Source: Anaerolineales bacterium
GTDB lineage: Bacteria > Chloroflexota > Anaerolineae > Promineifilales > Promineifilaceae
Assembly: GCA_020432595.1 (NCBI GenBank)
Contig: JAGQGA010000124.1
Coordinates: forward strand, 1-10,727
DNA: 10,727 nucleotides
Direction of reading: 5' to 3'
The notes beneath the pieces were generated by a model. The model was not told the DNA's origin. It did no database searches and saw only the letters and a program-made list of their open reading frames with translations. Below are positions 1-6,542 of this stretch, one piece after another; position 1 is the first letter of the stretch, and the number at the start of each line of letters is the position of its first letter. The translations under genes were made by a program, and so were the position numbers.

Positions 1-536
1 GAGACCTCGCTAAAGTATTGGCTCATCGCAGCGGAGTCTAACGCAGCCAGTTCTTGTTCGGGAGAGGTGGTGGCACGGGCGTTGCCATAATCGGCAAAGA
101 GAACGGTTATTTCTACAGTGCCAGTGGAGGGGGTAAACCCTGGGTGGCGGGGAATGCCCAGCCGCTCATAAATAAATGGAGCATCCACGAGGCGCACAGG
201 CAGTTGGCAAGGTTGGACGTTGGTGATGGTGGCGACTTGAGTGACGGGTGATTGGGGGATGGCAACGGCCGTTTGTTGGGTAATCGGCGGCGGCACGCGG
301 GCAGGTTGGTCTGCTGGAGCTGGTGCTTCGGTTGGAGCCTCAGCCGCCGGGGCTTCGGCCGGGGTTTCGGCGGCGGTATCGGCCGGTTGTTCGGCTGCAG
401 CGGGAGGTACACGGTCTACTTGTTCACCGCTCTGCGGCTGTGCTTGGCCGCCAGCCCCCCCGATTAGCCCACACCCCGTGCCGATGAGCGCCAGCAGCGC
501 GACAATGATCATAGTAAACAACAATTTGCTTTTCAT
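1..536 (-). CDS. Lipoprotein with Ala/Glu/Pro-rich linker, possibly M6-like protease (partial; C-terminus beyond window)
   Basis: The reading frame is open from ATG at 536 to the window edge and shows 178 complete codons; the rest lies outside. The start is preceded by AAGGAG (about 542-549) at normal spacing. Residues 1-22 form a lipoprotein-type signal: K2 and K4, a hydrophobic core (LLFTMIIVALLALIG), then Cys22 in the context IGTGC, a slightly unorthodox lipobox because Gly is at -3. Cleavage and lipidation would anchor the protein outside the cytoplasmic membrane. Residues about 38-95 are a low-complexity Ala/Glu/Pro linker. From about residue 140 a folded domain begins (VEITVLFADYGNA, then a helix and MSQYFSEV). 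This pattern resembles the N-terminal strand and helix that precede the catalytic part of M6-type metalloproteases, but the zinc motif would lie outside the window, so that assignment is tentative. A heptamer-array promoter lies about 100 bp upstream. Confidence 0.85.
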   Translation of the reverse strand, partial: MKSKLLFTMIIVALLALIGTGCGLIGGAGGQAQPQSGEQVDRVPPAAAEQPADTAAETPAEAPAAEAPTEAPAPADQPARVPPPITQQTAVAIPQSPVTQVATITNVQPCQLPVRLVDAPFIYERLGIPRHPGFTPSTGTVEITVLFADYGNARATTSPEQELAALDSAAMSQYFSEV

Positions 537-642
537 AAAAGCTCTCCTTGGTTGCTAGGTGCTCAACGACAAGAGCCACAACGCACACAGGCAGTGATGG
601 TCTCTTAACGTGAACGAAATAATGACAAGTTTATCACGCTAC

Positions 643-686
643 ATTATCCACGCCATGCGCTTCCAAAACGCTTCCACACGGCTTCC
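643..686 (-). promoter_or_regulatory. SARP-type promoter: three GGAAGCS heptamers at 11-bp period plus -10
   Basis: On the minus strand, heptamers GGAAGCC (686-680), GGAAGCG (675-669) and GGAAGCG (664-658) are separated by 4-bp spacers, an 11-bp period. Nine bases later comes GATAAT (648-643), a good -10, followed by GT. Direct heptamers at 11-bp period ending about 8 bp from the -10 are the known layout for SARP/AfsR-family activators, and no good -35 box is needed there. Transcription would start near 636 and give a leader of about 100 nt before the lipoprotein start at 536. An inverted heptamer lies upstream at 711-717. The same array is at 4488-4531. Confidence 0.6.
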
Positions 687-720
687 TGCCGGATTGTGGG
701 GTGTTGGGTGGGAAGCGTTT
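666..720. repeat. Inverted repeat AAACGCTTCC / GGAAGCGTTT
   Basis: Arms at 666-675 and 711-720 are perfect 10-bp inverted copies separated by 35 bp. The left arm is the middle heptamer of the promoter array, and the right arm adds one heptamer in opposite orientation 24 bp upstream of the first direct heptamer. Related inverted heptamers occur upstream of the other two arrays (4567-4573 and 9467-9473), so the arm is more likely a protein-binding site than an RNA hairpin. Confidence 0.5.
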
Positions 721-741
721 GGGGGAGGGGGGACGAGGAGA

Positions 742-837
742 GGGGGGAAAACGGCCGTTTTGCCCCCAATGCTGAATGGTTGAGAAGAATGACAAACGGC
801 CGTTTTGCCCACACAGTCGCAGAAAAACGGCCGTTTT
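742..837. repeat. Cluster of three AAACGGCCGTTT palindromes
   Basis: Three copies of the palindrome lie between the HhH gene and the lipoprotein promoter: AAAACGGCCGTTTT at 748-761 and 824-837, and AAACGGCCGTTT at 794-805. The first is extended by G/C runs (742-747 and 763-767) into a 26-bp near-palindrome broken by one G/G mismatch. On the minus strand each copy is preceded by GC and followed by T-rich sequence, so they could help terminate the upstream operon, but the hairpin loops are poor. The same 10-bp core appears nine times in the window, in coding and noncoding DNA alike, which suggests a genome-wide motif of HIP1 type. Confidence 0.7.
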
Positions 838-883
838 GCTCAACTAGTTCATCAAAGAGAGATCTGATGTCAGGCAAAATGGT

Positions 884-1972
884 TTATTGCGGGTCATAAG
901 GCCCGTCTACCCAATCAGGCAAGGTATTTTTGTACTTCTCCAATTCATCCCACTTGCCAGCAGCAGCAAGCTTGGCTTGTTTCGGCCATGAATCAATCAG
1001 ATCGCCATTGGCTATAACGGTTTCTTCATTTAATACCTCTGCAATATCTCCCGGGTATATTTTTGCGAGAACCTTGAAGGTAGGAACCCCCGCAAGCCGC
1101 TCATATGGGTTTTGCCTCAAATACCGCTCCATGCTGCGGTCAATGCCTTTAATAATGGTGAGATCATCATATTCATCCGTTTCTTCCTCCCCCTCTGTAT
1201 CGGCCGTTCCAGCCCTTCGCCCTCCCTTCAACTCGTCTTGCAACGTTTCCAGCTCTGCCCATTTACCGTCGCGGGCTAAGGCAGCTTGTTCAGCCCAAGT
1301 CGTCGGATTCGCTCGATTGTAGCGAGAACCACCACCCTGCAAGACCTCACGCAATTTTTCCGAATCGGTTTCGGCTAAATGGGAAAATGTAAAAATACCC
1401 GCCTCCATTAACAACTCAGCTATCTTTGGCCCAATCCCTTCTATGCGTCTGAGATCATCAATGGCGATGTGCATATCCTCTTGCATAATCCGTTCCCTGG
1501 CGATGCCTTCCACAATGTGCATAAACTCACGTGCTGAATAAGAAACACCTGCTTCAAGATCTGGTTGGATCGTTACCAGCGGAATCATCATCTCGTGATG
1601 ATGGTCATCGCCACGCAGCCAAATCGCCATCACCCCGCACGACGGCACACGTAGATAGGTAATCTCATAATGATATGCCTGCACCAGATCATGTACATGT
1701 ACGCTGTCATAAACGGAGGCAAAGGCATTGGTATCACCTCCTGCCTCTATTCTTCTGAATGCATAGCCGCCATCTTTGGTGACAGCCACTTCGGCCACAT
1801 GAAATTGTCCAGCTTCATCCTGTAAAAGAAAGCGCCAACCTGAAAAGGTAACACCATCTAATGCCTCGCTGCGGGTGATACGGTCAAGCGATAAATCGTA
1901 AACTTTGTGTGGCACCTTGCCAATGAGTTGTTCCACACTTTCTGCTGGTACCTGTTTTATGCTAATTGACAT
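884..1972 (-). CDS. Tandem helix-hairpin-helix (HhH) domain protein, 362 aa
   Basis: ATG at 1972 begins a 362-residue protein; AAGGA lies about 11 bases upstream. Residues 1 to about 165 form a domain I do not recognise, with a beta-rich stretch around 40-130 and a histidine run (DDHHHEMMIPL, about 122-132). Residues about 172-247 are a helix-hairpin-helix module with the intact turn IEGIGPKIAELL, followed by helices and a conserved-looking tail (W..QAALARDGKWAELETL). After an acidic linker (about 255-270), residues 270-350 repeat the unit: IKGIDRSMERYL, then WPKQAKLAAAGKWDELEKY. The second hairpin has lost the second glycine of GIG and is probably not DNA-binding. HhH modules of this kind bind DNA or mediate protein contacts; here the role is unknown. 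It lies 37 bp downstream of the M6-type protease gene on the same strand, so the two are probably cotranscribed. No signal peptide or membrane segment is visible. Confidence 0.85.
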   Translation of the reverse strand: MSISIKQVPAESVEQLIGKVPHKVYDLSLDRITRSEALDGVTFSGWRFLLQDEAGQFHVAEVAVTKDGGYAFRRIEAGGDTNAFASVYDSVHVHDLVQAYHYEITYLRVPSCGVMAIWLRGDDHHHEMMIPLVTIQPDLEAGVSYSAREFMHIVEGIARERIMQEDMHIAIDDLRRIEGIGPKIAELLMEAGIFTFSHLAETDSEKLREVLQGGGSRYNRANPTTWAEQAALARDGKWAELETLQDELKGGRRAGTADTEGEEETDEYDDLTIIKGIDRSMERYLRQNPYERLAGVPTFKVLAKIYPGDIAEVLNEETVIANGDLIDSWPKQAKLAAAGKWDELEKYKNTLPDWVDGPYDPQ

Positions 1973-2009
1973 AATTTTTTAATTCCTTGTGCGATTCTAA
2001 GGCCATAAA

Positions 2010-4241
2010 TTAGTAATCAAAGACTTTGTACAGCGTTGTTTGGTTGGCATCAACAACAACGAGCGAGCCATTGTTGGCTTGTGGGTCGGATACAGCGAGA
2101 GTGAAAGGACTAACGCCTGTTGTACCGGAAAAAGTTTTAAGCACCTTACCCCATCCATCTAGCCACGTCATTTGGCCGTTGGCATCAAAGATAATACCGG
2201 CCGGTTGGCCCTTGCCATATCCAAACTTTTGAATGCTGCCTGTACGAAAACCCCCATCCACAAGAATGAGCAAGTTGCCGTCTCCTTGCAGCCGAATTGT
2301 GCATCTGCCGCTGCTCGACTCCCAACCCCGTATAATTTGTGGCTTGCGGAAAAGCGTGTATTGCCGTCCCGCTACGCCTTCCTTGTAAACACCGACGGAG
2401 GTTCCATCCGTGGTCTTTTCGAGCTTGAAATAATAGTTACCTTGGGATAGGGCTGTGTTTGGGGGTAGCGCAAACGTTTTCAGAATCGCATCTGGCGTGG
2501 GTTTGTCATCAAGTGCTGCTGCAACATGAAAAACTCCCATCTTGTCAACATAGGCTACGTAACCGTACTCTTTATGCCACAAGTTGGGCGCACCTACCGG
2601 ATCGCCCTTAGCATCAAGGCAGGGAGAATTGTTGCCAAATGACAAGAGGCCGGTTGTGGTCATCATGAAGACCTGATCATCCAGAGCTATCCTATCGTTT
2701 TCGCGCAGCAGTTTGGCCTGGCTGGGTGGTGTGTAGGTGCCATTCACGCCGATGATACGCCCCATACCTCCACCACTTGCAGGACTTGTATAGTAGGCTG
2801 GGTAGCTGAAGATGCCATTGGTGCTGAAATTGCCTGTCTTTTTGAAGGGGGCTTTGCTTGCTCCTCCATATAACGGTTCTGAGGTCGGGGCATCGGCCGG
2901 CCGTTCACTTACAAAGGGAATGACCCGACCGTCAGCTTTATCCTTCCGCAAGATCATGACGAGCAACCCATAACCATCTTTGTTAGCTGCCTCAAAATTG
3001 GCTCGGTTGGTTACTCCGACACCAATTTGCTGGGCTTGTTCAATATAGTAAATATCTTCTCGCTTGGCGTTGTCATCCGGCAGAATGATAATCCCTTTCT
3101 TGCCTGGCATACTTTGGGCAACGAGGCTCTCAGCAGGGAGCATACCCCGCTTTAGAAAATAGTAATCATCCATGTCGTTCCAGCCCAGAACCAGCTTTTC
3201 GAAGCCGGTAATGTGCGTACCAGCTCCCATGGCGCTCATAATAGACCACCCATACGACCTATTTGTGTCGCCGAAATAGAGGTCTGGCAAACCCAGCGCG
3301 TGCATCAACTCATGAATGGTGACTGCATGTGGTTCGGCCTCGGTGTAGCTTTTTGGTGCAAGAAGGATTCTGGATATATTTTGACCTTTTCCACTACTAT
3401 CCACGTCAACCGTTTGTCCGTTGGCGCAATGGCTGCGCGAGCTCCACAGGGTACTCTGTTTATAGGCCTCGCTTCCTGTATCGGGAAAGGCAAACATGAC
3501 AACATCCCAATTGTCTGGAAACTCGATTTGCTGATCGACCTCCGCAAAAAATGCGTCGGTCACATATCTATCCGTGGCTGTAGCCTCGGCATAAACCGTA
3601 TGATTGTCTTTGAGCGTTACCCATTTCGGTGTTGCCCCACCATAAGTTTCTATGTTCAGCTTCACCCGCCGATTGGACTCACGGCTGATGAATTCTTCAA
3701 GTCTGGTTTCTCCAGAAGCGTTTTGTGGTCCCATCAATTTGCTTTTTAAGCTATTGATATCTCCTGAAGGGACATCCTGAAAGTTACAGAACACGAACCC
3801 TATTGTCACCGTCTTTGGTGCGCTGGCTGTGCCGGTTGACGTGTCTACAAACTTGCTGCCCAAGAGCATTCCATCGCGTAACTGCTTCAGGATGCTGTTT
3901 GCGGTGCTTACATCAGATGTATCATATAGTTCGGCGACTAAGTAGGTATCTGACATTCCTGGTGCTGAACCAAGCCACAGATGTTCGCCTGAGAAGAAGA
4001 CGGCATCGCCTGAATAAAAATATTTGCTGGGTCGCCCTTCAAGCTGTTCGAGAACCATGCCGCTTTTCATGTGGAAGAAATAGGAAACAGATGAATCGCT
4101 CTCGGCATGTGCCTTGGCCGCTTCTAACGTCGAGCTTGGGTTGGTGGCTTGGCGACCTTCCCAGTTCGACCATTTATACTGAGCCGTGCTAGGGATAGAT
4201 GTGTAGTGAAATTTAGTTTTTGATAATGGTTCTGTTGACAT
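2010..4241 (-). CDS. M6-type zinc metalloprotease with lectin-like C-terminus, 743 aa
   Basis: The start is ATG at 4241, preceded by AGGAG (4252-4248) with 6-bp spacing; a longer in-frame start at 4286 lacks such a site. With this numbering HELMHALGLPDLY (310-322) supplies the HExxHxxGxxD zinc site: His310, Glu311 (catalytic), His314 and Asp320. A Met-turn-like GWSIMSAMG follows at 331-339 and EKLVLGW at 348-354; together these are the signature of immune-inhibitor-A/M6-like peptidases. Residues about 144-153 (TIGFVFCNFQ) fit the first strand of that domain. Residues 1 to about 140 are not recognised. The C-terminal 200 residues are beta-rich and include LQGDGNLLIL (651-660), close to the bulb-lectin motif, with two looser copies further on, suggesting carbohydrate binding. 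M6 enzymes are normally secreted, yet no signal peptide is visible at this start, which is odd. The leader carries a heptamer promoter and a possible short ORF. Confidence 0.88.
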   Translation of the reverse strand: MSTEPLSKTKFHYTSIPSTAQYKWSNWEGRQATNPSSTLEAAKAHAESDSSVSYFFHMKSGMVLEQLEGRPSKYFYSGDAVFFSGEHLWLGSAPGMSDTYLVAELYDTSDVSTANSILKQLRDGMLLGSKFVDTSTGTASAPKTVTIGFVFCNFQDVPSGDINSLKSKLMGPQNASGETRLEEFISRESNRRVKLNIETYGGATPKWVTLKDNHTVYAEATATDRYVTDAFFAEVDQQIEFPDNWDVVMFAFPDTGSEAYKQSTLWSSRSHCANGQTVDVDSSGKGQNISRILLAPKSYTEAEPHAVTIHELMHALGLPDLYFGDTNRSYGWSIMSAMGAGTHITGFEKLVLGWNDMDDYYFLKRGMLPAESLVAQSMPGKKGIIILPDDNAKREDIYYIEQAQQIGVGVTNRANFEAANKDGYGLLVMILRKDKADGRVIPFVSERPADAPTSEPLYGGASKAPFKKTGNFSTNGIFSYPAYYTSPASGGGMGRIIGVNGTYTPPSQAKLLRENDRIALDDQVFMMTTTGLLSFGNNSPCLDAKGDPVGAPNLWHKEYGYVAYVDKMGVFHVAAALDDKPTPDAILKTFALPPNTALSQGNYYFKLEKTTDGTSVGVYKEGVAGRQYTLFRKPQIIRGWESSSGRCTIRLQGDGNLLILVDGGFRTGSIQKFGYGKGQPAGIIFDANGQMTWLDGWGKVLKTFSGTTGVSPFTLAVSDPQANNGSLVVVDANQTTLYKVFDY

Positions 4242-4279
4242 AAATATCTCCTGTTGTGTTTGTGCCTGCACGCTGCATT

Positions 4280-4309
4280 TCGGCAATTGTGGCAGGTTGT
4301 CGGCAATTG
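4280..4309. repeat. Direct repeat TCGGCAATTG, 20-bp period
   Basis: Two exact copies of TCGGCAATTG lie at 4280-4289 and 4300-4309, about two helical turns apart, 40-70 bp upstream of the protease start. Each contains the palindrome CAATTG. They sit within the predicted protease mRNA leader, so they could be an operator for a roadblock-type repressor or belong to a second promoter. No binding protein can be named. Confidence 0.4.
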
Positions 4310-4318
4310 CTGATAGGA

Positions 4319-4426
4319 TTACACTAGGCTGCTAGTGTGACTTCTTGAGGAAAAACGGCCGTTTTTCCCACCAACCCCCATCCCCCAATTCGTCAATCCG
4401 CTCTTCCATTTTCCTCTGTTACGCAC
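4319..4426 (-). CDS. Possible leader ORF with near-perfect Shine-Dalgarno, 35 aa
   Basis: On the minus strand AAGGAGG (4437-4431), extended to AAGGAGGTGAT, is an almost full complement of the 16S rRNA 3' end. It lies 4 bases before GTG at 4426, which opens a 35-codon frame ending TAA at 4321-4319. The product would be basic and polar (begins MRNRGKWKSG; residues 21-25 KNGRF are encoded by the 20-bp palindrome) with no membrane segment. An overlapping ATG at 4428 would give only 11 residues and is just 2 bases from the GGAGG. The ORF lies between the predicted heptamer promoter (start near 4481) and the M6-type protease start at 4241, so it could be a leader peptide coupled to protease expression. 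I recognise no family. The ribosome-binding site is striking; translation is unproven. Confidence 0.35.
   Translation of the reverse strand: MRNRGKWKSGLTNWGMGVGGKNGRFSSRSHTSSLV
4321..4338. repeat. Short perfect hairpin ACACTAG-GCTG-CTAGTGT
   Basis: Seven-bp perfect inverted arms with a 4-base loop, overlapping the end of the possible leader ORF and in the leader of the M6-type protease gene. It could act as an operator or as an mRNA hairpin. No T-run follows on the minus strand, so it is not a standard terminator. Confidence 0.4.
4349..4368. repeat. 20-bp perfect CGGCCG-centred palindrome
   Basis: This is the longest perfect copy of the recurrent palindrome: 16 bases AAAAACGGCCGTTTTT flanked by GG and CC. 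It is located in the predicted protease mRNA leader, inside the possible leader ORF, where it encodes KNGRF. It could extrude as a cruciform or form an RNA hairpin with a run of U residues. Confidence 0.7.
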
Positions 4427-4487
4427 ATCACCTCCTTGTTTGCTTGAAAACCACTGTATCCTGAATGCAAGTTTGAATCATAAGCAC

Positions 4488-4531
4488 AGTATACAAATCA
4501 AACGCTTCCAAAACGCTTCCACACCGCTTCC
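4488..4531 (-). promoter_or_regulatory. SARP-type promoter: three GGAAGCG heptamers at 11-bp period plus -10
   Basis: On the minus strand three identical GGAAGCG heptamers (4531-4525, 4520-4514, 4509-4503) are separated by GTGT and TTTT. Nine bases later comes TATACT (4493-4488), a good -10, followed by GT. The 29-bp repeat block differs from that at 658-686 at one position, and the 9-bp gap and -10 position are identical, whereas the 9-bp spacers themselves differ. The orientation points to the M6-type protease operon, with a leader of roughly 240 nt. The layout is that of promoters bound by SARP/AfsR-family activators. Confidence 0.6.
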
Positions 4532-4576
4532 ACGGGTGCGGGGGCTGGGAACACGGGCTATAATGTGGAAGCGGTG
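4522..4576. repeat. 12-bp perfect inverted repeat CACCGCTTCCAC / GTGGAAGCGGTG
   Basis: Arms at 4522-4533 and 4565-4576 are perfect inverted copies separated by 31 bp. The left arm includes the first heptamer of the minus-strand array, and the right arm contains an opposing heptamer (4567-4573). The arms bracket a consensus TATAAT, so a protein bound here could affect the divergent gene as well. Confidence 0.55.
4559..4564 (+). promoter_or_regulatory. Candidate -10 (TATAAT) for the plus-strand metallopeptidase gene
   Basis: A perfect TATAAT lies between the arms of the inverted repeat, about 120 bp before the start of the plus-strand gene. No -35-like hexamer sits 16-18 bp upstream and there is no extended TG motif, so if it is used it probably needs an activator. 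A protein on the right arm (4565-4576) would cover the start site. Confidence 0.25.
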
Positions 4577-4685
4577 GGCGGAGGCAATAGGCTTACACGA
4601 CACGCTGGATGGTGAGCAAGCAGCAGCACAAATGGCTGTTCCAATAGCCTCATCAAATAGGCAGTGGATGCAATGGAGGTAAAAC

Positions 4686-6542
4686 ATGAACAGTCATCAT
4701 GAGGAAATTTACAAATTTCATCGGAAAGAATTGTGGACAGGTCGGTTTCCAAATATCCTCAGCTCTACGGATGCCAATCTCAAATTACTACGAGTGATAT
4801 TGTTGACCAAAGGCTCCTCCATGACGCAGTTTGCAACCTTTGTCGGGAGTAAATTGGGCAAAACGCTGCTTGGCAAAGAGGGAGAGAAAAAATTTACGGA
4901 ACTTCTGGCGGCATTCCAGGATGAAGAAAAAGGGAAAGCGTGGTTAGCAAACGAGTTAACAGATTTTCTGGGCTTGCCAGAATTCCCTGGGTCGCCTCAG
5001 ATTCTAGCTTTTATAAACAACAAGCCACTGTCTAGCGTTACTCAATCATTCGGAGGGAAAGGCAGCAACAAAACCAGCCCTCTCGACAATGCAAAAACGG
5101 CGTTTCTGGAGAAGCAAACGTCGCTCTTAAAATTGATCGGGCAAAGCGATCCCGATTTTGAGGTGCAGCAATTAAGAAACTTGCGGACGCTTTGCCACAG
5201 CTTAAAGAATTTTGTTGAGGGCAGCTTAAAGGGGAGCGTGGACAACTTTTTTGCGAACAACAAAGGAAATGATCGTGACCTGCACGTAATTCGTGAATGT
5301 TTCCAGCATGTTGCTAACGATGCCGAAATTATCCAGCGGGCGATTGTGCAGCGGGTACATGAAATTGATGACAATTTAAACTATGTCATGAGTACGCAGG
5401 CCAGAGCGTTGGAGATAATGGATAAGCTGGCGTTAAAAGCGCTGGCTCCTTTTGAACATCTGTTGCCCAACCAAGCTGAAATTGTCCCGATTACTTATTT
5501 TAGTGAACATACCCATGTGCATCGGGTGCCATATTGTGACAATGTTTTACTCATTGGCGTGCGCTATGATCAGGTTTTGCAAGAGATAGAAGGGGATGGG
5601 GGGCAAGATGAGCCACCACCACCCTTTGAACTTCTTGCCATTCCGCATGAGGTCGGTCATTATGTCTACCCGAATGCTCGTATTTCATATAAACGGTGCC
5701 AAGCAACATTTAATTCGTTGAATGCCGGTGATTTTGGGGAAGATAACGGCCAATGGGCCAACCACCCCTTTTTAACCAACCGGAGCAACTGGGAATTTGA
5801 TCCGAGCGCCAAAGAAATTCCGCCCGATGCGGAAACAACGTTTATGGATTTGGTCGAGATGCTGCCGGTAGACCGGCGATATAAAGAATGGTGTGAGGAG
5901 ATTTTTGCTGATACATGTGGCTGTATTGTGGCCGGACCGCTCACCGCCCTGAGTATGCAATCTTTGCTGGCGTCTAGTGCCGATAAGGCAAACCAGGACC
6001 ATGACGGGGAACACCCACCGGGGATTTTACGGCCGTTTATCCTCTCCGAAATCCTAGATGTTTTGCAAACCATTGACCAAAATCACTTTAACTTTGGCGA
6101 AGCGGGCAGCGAACTGCGGGGCAATTGGCGCAGCATTCTCAGAGACAGCTTTGGGCATTCCGTTGAAAACGATGAAAGCAAGGGCATGACAGTCACAGTC
6201 AAAAATGCTCCGGCTGACCCAAACGTGGCAAATATCTCTGAAGCTCTAAAAGCCATCCGGCCAATCATTCATCTATTTGCCCAATTCTTACTTTCGCAGG
6301 AACCACATACGGCATGGAACCAACAGAAGGGGGCTGGCGATCAGCGGATGTTAGAAAAGTATTACGATGATGCCATGGTGAGCATTGGAACCCAGCAATT
6401 CATCAAAGATATTGTTAGCGGAAGAGAATTGACGGGCAATGCCACAGGAGATAAGACCCCTATCCCAAACCCCATCCCCATTGCAGAATTAGCCCAAAAG
6501 TGGGATGACAAAGGGCCGGTTAATTCAAGCGTTGGTACCTAA
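4686..6542 (+). CDS. Putative HExxH zinc metallopeptidase-like protein, 618 aa
   Basis: ATG at 4686 has GGAGGT (4675-4680) 5 bases upstream, which decides the start. Residues 1 to about 250 look alpha-helical and polar and match nothing I know. At 321-325 HEVGH (in LLAIPHEVGHYVY) provides two zinc-ligand histidines and the catalytic glutamate of a zincin. At 404-412 EEIFADTCG fits the glutamate-zincin (gluzincin) second helix, where Glu404 or Glu405 would be the third ligand. HPPGILRPFIL (443-453) resembles the conserved His-Pro-Arg motif that follows in M48-like enzymes. The stretch about 326-400, with many Asn and Trp residues, would be an insert between the motifs. No signal peptide or transmembrane segment is seen, so a cytoplasmic enzyme is likely. 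The family is not recognised beyond the fold-level zincin features. It stands divergent from the M6-type protease operon, and its stop codon overlaps that of the convergent regulator by 4 bp. Confidence 0.82.
   Translation: MNSHHEEIYKFHRKELWTGRFPNILSSTDANLKLLRVILLTKGSSMTQFATFVGSKLGKTLLGKEGEKKFTELLAAFQDEEKGKAWLANELTDFLGLPEFPGSPQILAFINNKPLSSVTQSFGGKGSNKTSPLDNAKTAFLEKQTSLLKLIGQSDPDFEVQQLRNLRTLCHSLKNFVEGSLKGSVDNFFANNKGNDRDLHVIRECFQHVANDAEIIQRAIVQRVHEIDDNLNYVMSTQARALEIMDKLALKALAPFEHLLPNQAEIVPITYFSEHTHVHRVPYCDNVLLIGVRYDQVLQEIEGDGGQDEPPPPFELLAIPHEVGHYVYPNARISYKRCQATFNSLNAGDFGEDNGQWANHPFLTNRSNWEFDPSAKEIPPDAETTFMDLVEMLPVDRRYKEWCEEIFADTCGCIVAGPLTALSMQSLLASSADKANQDHDGEHPPGILRPFILSEILDVLQTIDQNHFNFGEAGSELRGNWRSILRDSFGHSVENDESKGMTVTVKNAPADPNVANISEALKAIRPIIHLFAQFLLSQEPHTAWNQQKGAGDQRMLEKYYDDAMVSIGTQQFIKDIVSGRELTGNATGDKTPIPNPIPIAELAQKWDDKGPVNSSVGT

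Noticed and set aside
113..412. Minus-strand 99-residue frame within the lipoprotein gene
   Set aside because: Alternate frame of the low-complexity Ala/Glu/Pro linker; the lipoprotein frame has the signal peptide and the good Shine-Dalgarno.
658..686. CRISPR or tandem satellite reading of the CGCTTCC repeats
   Set aside because: Units are 7 bp with 4-bp gaps and only three copies, followed by a -10; far too short for CRISPR repeats.
644..877. Open frames on both strands across the palindrome cluster
   Set aside because: They begin without a ribosome-binding site and their residues come mostly from the palindromes and G/C runs (repeated NGRF, KRPF); no family resemblance.
4242..4286. Longer start for the M6-type protease at 4286
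   Set aside because: It adds 15 residues with no ribosome-binding site; ATG 4241 has AGGAG at 6 bases.
4393..4428. 11-codon ATG frame after the strong Shine-Dalgarno
   Set aside because: Only 2 bases separate GGAGG and ATG, so the overlapping GTG frame is the better option.
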